64,000 nucleotides of DNA from Sambucus nigra (lineage: Eukaryota; Streptophyta; Magnoliopsida; Dipsacales; Adoxaceae): assembly GCA_949130495.1 (NCBI GenBank), contig OX422213.1, forward strand, positions 541,477,467 to 541,541,466, in the 5' to 3' direction. A program made the position numbers and the translations under genes. Position 1 is the stretch's first letter; the number at the start of each line of letters is the position of its first letter. Shown one piece after another: positions 21,650-31,814 of the stretch. The notes below the pieces were generated by a model. It worked only from the letters and a program-made list of their open reading frames with translations, did no database searches and had not been told where the DNA came from.

Positions 21650-23427
21650 TACATCACGTTATGGTTGTCTCGATCTTTTGGGGTCATTGATGTACAGTAG
21701 ATGGTACTGCTTCAAACATTGATGTACAGTAGATGGTACTGCTTCAAACATTAATGTACAGTAGATCGGGGTCATCTTCTGTATCATCTTCATGATCCCT
21801 TTTTTGTCATATTTTACCGAAAGAGGAGATTTAGACCTTTGCCTTCCTCGTTCATTGGTTTGACCATCATTTTGATGATCAACATACTTAGCCAATTTTC
21901 CTTGTCTAATGAGTGCTTCAATTTCATTCTGAAGTGCTATGCAATGCTTGGTCGTGTTACCATGATCTTTATGAAATGTGTAATATTTTGACTTGTCTCT
22001 CTTATCCGGATCTACCTTCATTTTTGCTGTCCAGGCTATCTCTTCCAGAATGTGATTTATATCCAACTTCAAAGGAGTATAATTTCCCTATTTCTTCATC
22101 GGTTAAAATGCTTGATTACCCTTTGATTGCCTGTTACCACCATTGTTCATTTGATCCTTATTTTCGGTTTTACAATATTCTATCTTGGTCTCTTTAGTAT
22201 CTGCGTTCCTCTTCGCAGCCATGGCTTCCTCGGCATTCATGATTTTTGTTACTTTTTCCATCAGTTCTGCCATGGTCCTGGGTGGATCTTTGGCTAAAGT
22301 GTAGTACAATTTATTGGGAAACAGTCCACTTATCAAAGCAGTAATTGAAGTTTTCTCCTCGTAATCAATTACTTCCAATTTCTCGTTATTGAAACAAGTA
22401 ATGTAATCCCTGGTGCTTTCACCTGTTTTTTATCTAACACTTAGGAAGTGTACTACTCGTTTGACTACCTTTGCTCCAAAACAAAAATTTCCAATAAAAA
22501 GTTCTGCTAGCTGAAAGAAGGTCGCAATTTTCCCCCGAGGAAGGTTATTGTACCACATTTGAGTAGATACGATAAGAGTTCCTTAAAATTCCCTGCATTT
22601 GATCTCGTCTGGAACAACATAGATATCAGCAGTTGTTTGGTATTGCTCTATATGGAGAACAGGATCAGTTTTTCCATCGTATTTTGGTATTACTACCGGG
22701 GCTTTGAATTTTGACGGTGTGGGAAAGTCCACAATCTCTTGTATGAATGGTGTTACTTGGACAAAAGTCCTTAACAGAGGATTCTTGGTTTTAACCATCT
22801 CCCCTAATCTATCCTCCAACCTTTGAACTGAAACCTTCCATGCATCATTTCCTTCCTCGATCCTATTTGTTCGAGCAACTGATCGTGTTGAATTTGCCTC
22901 TTGGGATCTTTCATGACGAGCAGCTGGTCGTGATTGGGCAAATCCTTCCTTTAAATCAGATGGTCATTGAGAGTTCCTTGGAATAATCCTAGGGGGACCT
23001 CTATGCCTCCTAGGACCCAAACGATCAAAAGGAGAGACTCTACTCAGCCTTTCAGGAGCACTTGTCCTTTCTGGTGATAGAGTGATGTTTTGATGAGTGT
23101 TTATAGCTCAAACTGAGGAAGTCCTCTTAGGTTGATAAGAAGGATCATTAGATCTCTAAGTACGATATGAATCGGTACGTTTGGATTGATACTCCTCTGG
23201 GAAAAACATTCACCTTGAATGAGTATTTCTCTGAACACTTCGTTGTCCTGATTGGTCTGGCACTCCGCCTTGAATGGTTGTATGAGTTGACGCATGGTTT
23301 CTTGCATGGCCATTTGCCATTGAGCCAAATTAGCCATTATACCAGCCAAATCTAAAAATTTTGGGGGAGCAGAAGGATTCGGGGGAATCCTAGTGTTTCA
23401 ATTACTGGATTCCGAATTATCAGCCAT
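21650..23427 (-). pseudogene. gag: T1 gag
   Basis: Starts at ATG 23425-23427 (MADNSESSN, then an in-frame TGA). Further on come MANLAQWQMAMQETMRQLIQPF, the capsid part FKAPVVIPKYDGKTDPVLHIEQYQTTADIY (22583-22819), a region at 22103-22378 with GLFPNKLYYTLAKDPPRTMAELMEKV and a zinc-finger-like block YYTFHKDHGNTTKHCIALQNEIEAL (21659-22072). Multiple stops and frameshifts. The 3' end has a 32-bp duplicated insert. Confidence 0.8.
21686..21766 (-). repeat. 2.5 copies of a 32-bp piece of the T1 protease gene
   Basis: A 32-bp stretch starting attgatgtacagtagatg occurs at 21686-21717, again at 21718-21749 and partly at 21750-21766. The same 32 bp occur once in the protease gene at 21076-21107 (coding part of FEAVPSTVHQC). 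The unit is not a multiple of three, so it also shifts the frame. Confidence 0.9.
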
Positions 23428-23471
23428 TGATGATGAGTTGTTTTGGTGAAAAACGATAATTTCAGTCGTTT

Positions 23472-23487
23472 CCCATAGACGGCGCCA
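23472..23487 (-). promoter_or_regulatory. T1 primer-binding site
   Basis: TGGCGCCGTCTATGGG on the minus strand, three bases inside the 5' LTR. The TGGCGCCGTC start suits priming by tRNA-Asp. Confidence 0.85.
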
Positions 23488-23490
23488 ATC

Positions 23491-23998
23491 TGTTGATGTA
23501 AAAAACTAGATTTGATCTAATTATTTTAATCACAGATAAAAATGAGTAAGTAAATAAGACTATAGATTTTTAAAGTGGTTCAGCCTTAAGAGAATGGCCT
23601 ACGTCCACTGTTTTTGTATTACTGATTTGTTTGCCTGGAATTATCGATAAGTGATTTTACCAAGAGATTCAGCGTGTCCTTCAAATGAGGAGATTACAAT
23701 GTATTTATAGCCTTGAGGCTGTACATGTGGAAGAATAATGCATAGCTGTCCAGTAGGCATGTACATCTGTACGATAATAATGCGCATTTAATGCACAGTT
23801 ATCTTTCGATTTTCTTGATGCGTACGCCATAAGTAATTGAGTTGTTAGGACCATTTGAGTTGTTCGGACCACTTGAGTTGTTCGGACCTCTTGAGTTGCT
23901 CGATCCTTATTCGTCCAAAGTCTTTATATTCATTATGCAAATGGACACATGTATTTTTAAGATTGGTTCACGTTAGCAGATCAAATTTGGTATCAACA
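23491..23998 (-). repeat. T1 5' LTR
   Basis: 508 bp, TG...CA ends. TATAAATAC on the minus strand at 23700-23709. The U5 motif GTGGTTCAGCC...GGCCTACGTCCAC is at 23575-23608. It contains an extra 18-bp unit (gttcggaccacttgagtt type) relative to the other LTR. Confidence 0.93.
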
Positions 23999-24003
23999 GA
24001 TCC

Positions 24004-24260
24004 CATCACCTCTCGACGGGTATTATCATAGGCACGCACAACAGTGGAGATTGGAGTGAGGTCGCTTTCTTTTAGTCCTAGAAATTTGAAGGTTCTCAGT
24101 GGGCAGACATTCAAGGCAAATTCATTATCAACAAGAGAGAGTGGTATAAGCTTCCCCATAACTTCGACAGAGATGTTGAGTGCATTATTATGGTTTGTCC
24201 CAATTCTGGGGATTTCTTCTTTGGAATAGGATAGCATTCGGTTAGAGGTCAAGGATCAGA
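24004..24260 (-). pseudogene. pol: T0 aspartic protease, upstream half
   Basis: Frame with LIPLSLVDNEFALNVCPLRTFKFLGL and TVVRAYDNTRREVMG, ending at the T1 target site. In Ogre-type proteases the DNGS motif is followed by LNVCPLRTL. Here DNGS reads DNEF, so the catalytic Asp is kept but the flanking Gly-Ser is not. Confidence 0.75.
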
Positions 24261-24639
24261 CCAAATTTACCGCTTCTTCTGGTGTGGTAGAGGGAGGAAC
24301 TGTGGGTCCAGTGAGAAACTTGATCAAAGCATTTTTGTGTAGCTGAGAAGATATGAAAATCCCCCATAAAGTGATGTTAGCCTGAGTTTTCTTTAGTTGA
24401 TCGAGGATCTTGCTCTCCTTGAGGGTCATCTCTGGCATAGGAAGGTTTTCTATGCCCTTTCCCTTGTCATTGGCTAGTAGTGAGCTTGGGATCTAGTAAT
24501 GCCTCCGTGATATGGTCATGTGATTTACTGAATAAGGGAAGAATATGAATTTCGTTTCCTTATCAACCTCGAGTTGTTCTGCTACCTTGTTTATTTCTCC
24601 AAGGAGTTCTTCAAATGATATCATCCCACACATGCCAAC

Positions 24640-26600
24640 TACCGGGCCAGTTTTCTCTTAAGCTTTCTCTTTATTCTAGTCTTTGAACTCTTCCCCCCAT
24701 CCGGTGGCAATAATTTTATCTTTCCATGGAAAGTCAATGCATTCCATAACTTCGACAGCTTCTTCATACAGGTCTTCCCATTTTGTGGGGATATGTGAGG
24801 GTAAGGGACTAGGCACCCTTGTAATTTCAGAGTATTAAGTAACTCGGTTATACAATATATATCATTGGTTTGGCTAAATAATTCTACCATAATCTGGATG
24901 ACATTATCTAGGCCGACTTCATCGGTCGGTGCTACCCAATGGTCTGATTCTCGAGCCCATTTTCTTGCTTCTAGGAATAGCGTACTGAACCTCTGGTAAT
25001 CAATGATCATCTGTGAGGGAAATTTCAGCTCGAACTGTAGGAGTTGGATTAAGACTTTTGATAATTCCATGCCTCCATTTTTAGAACGGGTACATACAGT
25101 GATGCATGCTTTAGTAAGGAGTGACAGTGCTTGATCAGCGAGGCTAACAGGGTGTAGGAGGAAATATGGGCAAATTTGGAGAGGTTTAGGAGAGTATATG
25201 GGTGTGATTTGGGTTGAGGGATAAAATTCTACCTTCTCTTCCAGAAAGATAGCATTAGCATGATTTGGGAGTTGATTATGAGTCATGTTTGGCTTAGGAT
25301 TAGTTGGTCGGACAATGTTACCCCAATCAATTATACCTTGGATTACGTTTCGAAGGTCAAAACATTGGTCGGTGGTATGGTCATCAGTTTGGTGAAAGGT
25401 GCAATGAGCATCTGCCTTGTAGTTTCTTGGGAGTGGATTTGGCAAAGGACGAGGGTCCAAGGGTTTGATAAGGTTTTGGCTCAACAAGACTTGATAAACT
25501 TTAGAGAAGGGAGCATGGATCTCGGTGTATTCCTTTTGGGCTCGAATAGGGAGGATTTTCAGTGCCCATGATGTGGTTGGTTGAGAGATGTTGTTGATGG
25601 TTGAGACTGCAGCACTAGCAGGATTATCATATTTCCTGGGGGTGAACTGTCTGGACACCTTCTTTGGTTCGGCATCTATTTTATGAAGACTTTCCTCGAT
25701 TTCTACTCCTTCTTCTCTGAGAGCTCGAAAGTGGGGATAGTACTGTCCTCCCATCATTTCTCGAACATGGGGTAAGAAATTCTTATTCATTATGCTTACT
25801 TTTTCTTCCTCGGATGGCCGATTTTTCATGGTTACTGCTTTTTCCCTCCATCGGGCTATGAAGTTGCTGTCTGATTTCCTAGAGTTCTGTTTGATCAACT
25901 CTAAATCACAGTGGGTGACCTCAAGCACTTTATTGTATTTGTACTATGACATGAATTCCCAGGCTACATCCTCCCAACTACAAATTCTGGACTCTTTGAG
26001 AGACAAAAACCATCGGAGGGAGCTATCCTTCAGAGTTTGTTGAAATAATTGGGATATCACTTCTTCAGAATCCCCTAGTAAAGTCATGGAACGGATATAT
26101 CTACGAATATGAACAATCGGGGGTCCACTTCCTCCGAATTTCTCGATATTTGGCATCTTGAACTTCTCGGGTAACCTCACTTTAGGATAAGGAGACATGT
26201 GGGTGTAGTCCATGTAATTCTTCAAGAATATGACTTGGTCAAACTTATTTATAAGCATCTTGAGGTCTTATTTGACTTTGTTCAGCTCTTCTTCCTTCGA
26301 ATCAATGATCATAGGCAAGTTAGCCCCAACCTGGTCAAGGCTTGGCATCGGAAGCTAGGCAGGCGGTGGACCATTAATACGAGGGACACGTGGAACGTGC
26401 TGGTACTCTCCAGGAACCCATATGGGATCAGGTGGATCCATACCATGAGGTAATAGGTCCTCGAGCTCTTGAGGAACGGGAACCTAGTTTCGTTGCATCT
26501 CTCGGACCTCAGTTTAGGGGTTATCAATCTTGGACACAAGCTAAGCTAGGACTATCGTCAGATTCGGATGCAAAACTGGTACTTGATATGTGTTCTCCAT
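24640..26600 (-). pseudogene. gag: T0 gag
   Basis: Starts at ATG 26598-26600 (MENTYQVPV, two stops, then REMQRN, VPQELEDLLPHGMDPPDPIW). The capsid-like part at 25944-26258 has KFKMPNIEKFGGSGPPIVHIRRY and LFQQTLKDSSLRWFL. 24639-25928 is open for 429 codons with FIARWREKAVTM, EEKVSIMNKNFLPHVREMM and a zinc-knuckle-like CTFHQTDDHTTDQCFDLRNVIQ. This arrangement matches Ogre-type Gag. A frameshift near 25940 separates the two halves. Confidence 0.8.
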
Positions 26601-27630
26601 TGAAAGTGGATGGATTTCGAACTCGAAAGAAGTAATAGGGGAACTGACTAGACTGAAGATCGAAGCCAATAAGGAGTCAGGCCAAGGGTTTGCGATCGAT
26701 CTGAGAAGGTGCAAAAATGGGATGTATTTTGAGAAAAAAGGATAAAAAAATTTCTTTTTCAGATGAAAAGATAAAATTTTTGGATTTTTGATAAAAAGAG
26801 GACAATTTTTTGGGGGGGCTTTTTTTTAGATAAGGGAGAAATGGTTTTGGATTTTTTTTCGGGAGAAGGACCTGTGCATGATTATTATAATTATTTTGTT
26901 CTCACTTGTATTAAATTCTCCTAAATTTAAAATGAAATGTCGGACATGACCCGAGCCTGGAAAAATATGGTTTGTAATATATGCAAAGCAATGGTTGGAC
27001 TTGTGACGAAGCTCATGGGCAGGGTTCCGTTTTAAAAATGCACCAAAAATTCGGGCGACAGACCGACCCAGAATTTCGGAAGAGTTTCGTGTAGAAACTG
27101 ACAATCTAACAAGTGTGTTCGAAGGCTTAACACCTATATGCGGGCATGCAGTTTGGTTGGGTGAATCGGAAAGGGTTACCCCTTTAGCGTGGCTTCCACG
27201 ATATACGTCTTGCTCTTGCGGGAAATTGGTACGTGTGGACAAGTCATTTGATATACCTGAGTGTATGTGAATTGCCTCATTATATACTTCGTGGGGACGG
27301 TACGTGTGAGAAAATTCAATATACTCGGCGTACGTGAACGAGTTCCCTGCGATACACCTACCGTCATGACTTCGGTCAAGCGGTGCGATGTGGGGGAACC
27401 TTTTGATATACGTCAAAGGCACTTGGCCAATGGAAGGTGAGAGTCATATCGCTTAGGATAACTGCGCCCTGTCGGACTAGCGCCCATCACGAAGTGAACC
27501 TCCAGTTAATGGACAAAATTTGGTCAATCACAATGCTCTTTGGTGATGTGGTGTGAATCATGCATGACTCTCTTATTAGTATCTTATGAGAATATTTTTC
27601 TTGATCATACCCAACGGGGAGCAATGTATG
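26601..27630 (-). other. T0 5' leader, part next to gag
   Basis: Lies between gag and the T2 insertion. It contains a 198-codon minus-strand frame at 26826-27422 without a recognised domain. The position matches the extra ORF (ORF1) that some Ogre elements have upstream of gag, but I see no homology. Homopolymer-rich DNA at 26750-26880 gives the tail of that frame low complexity. Confidence 0.45.
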
Positions 27631-27635
27631 ATTAC

Positions 27636-28612
27636 TGATGATGCCGGAATCAGCACCACCAGATGAGGTGTTTACAAGATCAACAGAAGTATAACAATGA
27701 CATCACAGCTATATAAATAAGATAATAGAAGGTGGTGAGGAGAAGAGGGTAGCACACCGGAATATAAGTGGTTCAGCCAATCTGGCCTACGTCCACTGTG
27801 AGTGTGTGTGAGTAATATCACTGGAAGAAGGCACTAATGGCCATGGATACAACCTCTCAAGCTCTCTCTCTCTACTGTATATTTAGACAGAGTTTTAGCT
27901 AGGGTTTTAATAGCTGGGGATCCTTTTGCAAGGTAGGGGATGACCCCAATATATAGTGCTTTGGGGGCGTAATGTACCCCCCATGCATGCAATGAGCATG
28001 TGTGTGATATCCTCACCAATGTGGGAATGCCATCTGTCACTGTCACATGTAAGTAATGATGATGAAATATTCTCCCACATGTGGAGAATAATCTTGTTAT
28101 AACTGATTTGTGCCCAGGTGTCCTTATCCAAATGTCAACAGATGCTCGGCAGTCATGTTGGTGAATGACCTCGGCCTGGGAGAGGCCGAGTTGTAAAGGC
28201 TTGATGTCCGTTCAATCCGAGAAGTGTCATAAGGAGTCTCGGCATGATCTCAGCCGAGACATATGCTGGGGTCGGCCCGAGCCGAGGCATGGTGATGATT
28301 ATTAATGCTTCTCGTCACCTCGGCCCAAGCCGAGGTAGGACTGGTTCCATGTTGAAGGTGATCAGGGCTCCTTATTACCTCGGCCTACTATTGGCCGAGG
28401 TTACTATACCCAGGTACATGAGGATGCTGTTGATGCCTGCGATGCGCGTAGTGTCCATTGAAGTGTATATGGTAGTGTCGGCCTGGGTCGGGGTAGGTCT
28501 GGCCGAGGGATGATATCGTGGGCCCCTGGCCTACATAGGGTCGATCAATGTCTCGGCCATCATCTCGACCGAGGTAGGTGTCCCTGGGCCGAGGTTATAC
28601 TTGGGCATATCA
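27636..28612 (-). repeat. T2 3' LTR
   Basis: 977 bp. TATA-like CTATATATTG on the minus strand near 27947-27958. U5 motif GTGGTTCAGCC...GGCCTACGTCCAC at 27768-27796. The U3 part (28160-28600) is full of CCTCGGCC and GGCCGAGG pairs. Confidence 0.95.
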
Positions 28613-28628
28613 ATCACCCCCCAGCCCT
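28613..28628 (-). promoter_or_regulatory. T2 polypurine tract
   Basis: AAGGGCTGGGGGTGAT on the minus strand directly before the 3' LTR. T3 has nearly the same sequence at the same place. Confidence 0.8.
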
Positions 28629-29208
28629 TAGTCATATGCGAGAGCGAGTGGCTAGGGGATTACTTTCCCTCTGAGGCCTGTCCGTCCCAAGTTGACGCCT
28701 GTATGACATCTGTCCAAAGCTAGAGTGTGCAAATTTGGCTGGCGTGTACTGTCAGTTATCCCTTGGGTTTCCCAAGGCAATGATGGGCCTTGGGAAGTGT
28801 GACCAAGTTCTTACGGGTTTAAACCCTTCCTTTCTCTTTCTTCTTCTTCATTTCGTTTCCCGCGCACGCAAAAGCTCTTGCGATTTTCTCTCTCTTAGTT
28901 CCTCCACTCAACGCCCTTCTGCAGAGGATTTCCCCTGGTTTTCTCGTGAGTTCTCTTCATTTCATCCATCAATTCATCTTCAGGTACTTCTCCCTTTCCA
29001 TTTCCTTTGTTTTTGGCATTTGGTTTGAATTTTTCGGCGAGATTTTTGAGTTTTTCGGTAGTTCTTTAAGTTTTCCGGTGAGTTTCATTAACTCAGGCGA
29101 ACTAGGTTTTCTTTAAACGTCTATGTTTGATCTTTAAACTCCTCTATTTTATAAGCAAGTCCTATTTGTAGCTTAGGAAGTTATCCCAAGTTTAGGGTCT
29201 TCCTCTGA
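28629..29208 (+). promoter_or_regulatory. Upstream region of the T2 antisense gene
   Basis: Contains a TTTAAACCC motif at about 28820, then a strongly pyrimidine-rich leader (28825-28930) and possible leader-intron signals. The matching part of T3 has TTAAACCC and the same kind of leader, so the region is conserved between the two elements. No clear TATA box. Confidence 0.35.
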
Positions 29209-31616
29209 TGCTCAGACCCCTATACCAGCTTCTTGAGGATTTCCCCTCTCTTAGATAGAAGACCTTAGAAAAAATTAGGCAAATAGAGAGAGCTCAGGAG
29301 GAAGCTCGTAGGTCACAGGAGTTTCCTATTAGACCTATCTTTCCCCCACCTCTCAAGGTGGTATACCCTGATCCTCCTGAGAACTTCTATCAGACAGACG
29401 TCTCTGCTAACCCATTGTCGTCTGAGTCTGAGTCCTCCACCTCAGACCCCATATATGTGGACTATTTCCAAGAAGCCATGGACTTTACACCTCGGCCTGG
29501 TCAGGCCCCTGACCAGGCCGCGGTCTCCAGTCGAGCCTCATCCCAGAATGGCTCAAGAACCTTAAATTCTTCTTCAGAGGTCGAACTTGTTGAGCCAAAT
29601 GTGGTTGTGCCACCCATTCTTGATGCCATCCCTCTTTCGGCCGTTACAGGGGCTGAGTTCGCTCAGAGATTCCCTCGTCACTCGTCTACGTCTACTCCGA
29701 CCGACGTTGAGCTTGACGATGATGAGGATGCTGAAAGTGATGTTGACATCTCTGAAGCATCCGAGTTTGAGAGCACAGTCACTGAGGTAGACCTTCTGTG
29801 CTTTAGGTACTTATACTCCATTATCCCTTCCATCAAGTTAAGGAGACCCCTGAGGGAAGAGAGGGCCTATCATGGCCGAGATGGAGAAATCTGCTTGTAC
29901 GAGAAGATTTTCAAGTTAGGGTTTCGCCTACCCATTCACCCTGTCATCAGGTCCATTCTTTCCTTCATCAACTTGGCCCCCTCGCATCTCTCTCCCAATG
30001 CTTGGAGAGTTATTATAGGGGCTATCATCTTGTGGAGGGCAGTCCACCACTCTAACCTCCCAGTTCAGGTCTTTGCTAGTTTTTACATCCCTACCTCGGC
30101 CAAAAACCATCCGAGCTACTATCACTTCGTGGCTCGAAGGCCTGAGAAGAAGATGCTCCAGGTCACTCAGACCTCGAATCACAATTGGAAGCCCCGGTAT
30201 TTTTTCGCCTCAGGGCCATAGGAATTTGGCTCATCTGTTCCCTCTTCCACTTTTGAGCCGAGGATACCCCTCAGATGGGGTAAGGTCACCATGTCTACAA
30301 GGGCCGTACTGGCCTAAGTCTTCAAAATATCAAAAAGGTGAAGGCCCTGCAAGACCAAGGAGCACATGGATTTTTTGTTAAGTTCGAGCATTTGGTGACC
30401 CCTCAGTTTCTCTCAGGGACGAGCCTGGGTGGGAGCCCCCTTGTTGAATTTGGTAAGGATTTTTCTTTTTTAAGTTTAACTTCTGAACTCATTTATATCT
30501 TATCTCTAACCCTTATCTTTTAACTTTTGTAGAGAGACCACCAGTATCCCAGACGAATAGTAAGAGATGGCAGCTCCAAGTTTGGATAGGCTTGCGAAGA
30601 AGGTTGGTCTGAATGCTCCTCCTCCTGCTCCCACTACATCCAAATCCCAAGCTTCCAAGAAGAGGGCCCCCGAGGTCCCAACCTCAAGGAAAAAGAGGAC
30701 CTCAGACGCTGCGATCCCCATCTCAGTCGACACCCTGTCGGCTCGTCTGGACCAGCTGAAGCTCACTAATAGCGTGGTCGGCAACAGCAGACAGGACATG
30801 GACACACTCGCCAATGTGATGACCGAGGCAGACAAGCATTTTTACAGAGCCATGGACACCTCCATGATGATTGAGCTCGGCCTTCAGAGAGCCGTCCAGG
30901 TATGACTTGTTTCTTTTGTCAATAATTTTATGTGTAACGTCTGATTTTACTCCCATCTAACCTCTTCATTAACTGTGCAGGGTGTGACTTCCATATACCA
31001 ACTATCTAACTGGGCCATGAGGAAATTGCCCCTCATTCATAAGGGGCAGGAGGCTGAGAAGGTCGAGAGCACCCTGAATGCCGAGGTTGACCGCCTGAAG
31101 AAAGAGTTGCAGAACTTTGAGAATAAGGCCAAGAATTCTGAAAATAAGGCCCAAGGTTTGGAAAAAGATATTTCAGTGCTCGTCCAAAACCACGCCAAGG
31201 CCCTGAAGGATAAAGATGATGCTCTGTAGCGGAAGGTCAACGTGGCTGTGAAGGCTTCCCTTGGAGAGGCCTCAGAGAAAATAATTTCAGACTACAAAGT
31301 CTCTGAGGAGTTCGTGGGTTTTGTCTTTGAATACCTCGAAAGAGGTATCAAGGACACTACCAAATGGGCCGAGGTCAGAGAGAAGGAGGTCGGCACTCTG
31401 AAGGCCTCCGACTTTGTGGGCCTCGGCTTTGCCGACCCTCAATTTGCTCAGGCTCTGCAAGAGGTTGAAGACAAGGCCACTGATCCAGCCGATACTGCGA
31501 CTCTTGGAATAACCGAGCTCGGAGGGGTAGATCCTGCTGATGATTTGGCTAAGGTGACTAATGTTGATGAGGTCAACCCAGCGAAGACTACTAATGTTAC
31601 CCTCTCAGACCCTTAG
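29209..31616 (+). pseudogene. T2 antisense gene: PF04195-like domain, coiled coil, two introns
   Basis: A possible start is ATG 29209, but the first codons are not in frame with the main body, which is open from 29358 to 30221. That body has an acidic Ser-rich start and then GEICLYEKIFKLGFRLPIHP, FINLAPSHLSPNAWRVIIGA, which is the pattern of PF04195 ('putative gypsy type transposon'). Introns with GT-AG ends are at 30453-30532 (80 bp) and 30900-30980 (81 bp). The second keeps frame exactly (RAVQ then GVTSIYQ). Then follow a Lys-rich segment, a coiled coil (EAEKVESTLNAEVDRLKKEL...) and an acidic tail ending TAG at 31614-31616. Damage: frame change after 30221 and TAG at about 31227. It converges on pol. 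Function unknown. Confidence 0.75.
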
Positions 31617-31814
31617 TCCTTTTTAACTTGTAACCGCTTGTAATTTGTAATTTGTAACATCAGTACTTTGTAATGAATATTTGTAATCGATGCCTCTGAT
31701 TTCTATATTATCTTTCTTACTGAATGCCAATCTCTTCCTTTATTTTGACCTCTGAATGTCTCTGAATGCTATATGATCTCTGAAGTCATTACATAATTTG
31801 TTGTTCTCATAACC
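31617..31814. other. 3' flank of the T2 antisense gene
   Basis: AT-rich spacer. 'taatttgtaa'-type repeats near 31640 could serve 3' end formation. No frame. Confidence 0.4.

Larger units (their letters stand above)
11967..23998 (-). mobile_element. T1: complete Tat Ty3/gypsy element, 12.0 kb
   Basis: Two LTRs (490 and 508 bp) start TGTTGATGTAAAAAAC and end GGTATCAACA. They are flanked by the 5-bp duplication GATCC (11962-11966 and 23999-24003). Minus-strand order: primer-binding site, gag, protease, RT-RNase H, second RNase H, integrase, tandem array, two antisense genes, polypurine tract. By eye the LTRs differ at about 29 positions plus one 18-bp unit, roughly 6%. T1 sits inside the T0 protease gene in the same orientation as T0. 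Confidence 0.95.

Noticed and set aside
27834..28131. Minus-strand frames repeated at 39447-39744
   Set aside because: They are identical because they lie in the two LTRs of T2. No protein family, and they span the TATA and transcription-start region.
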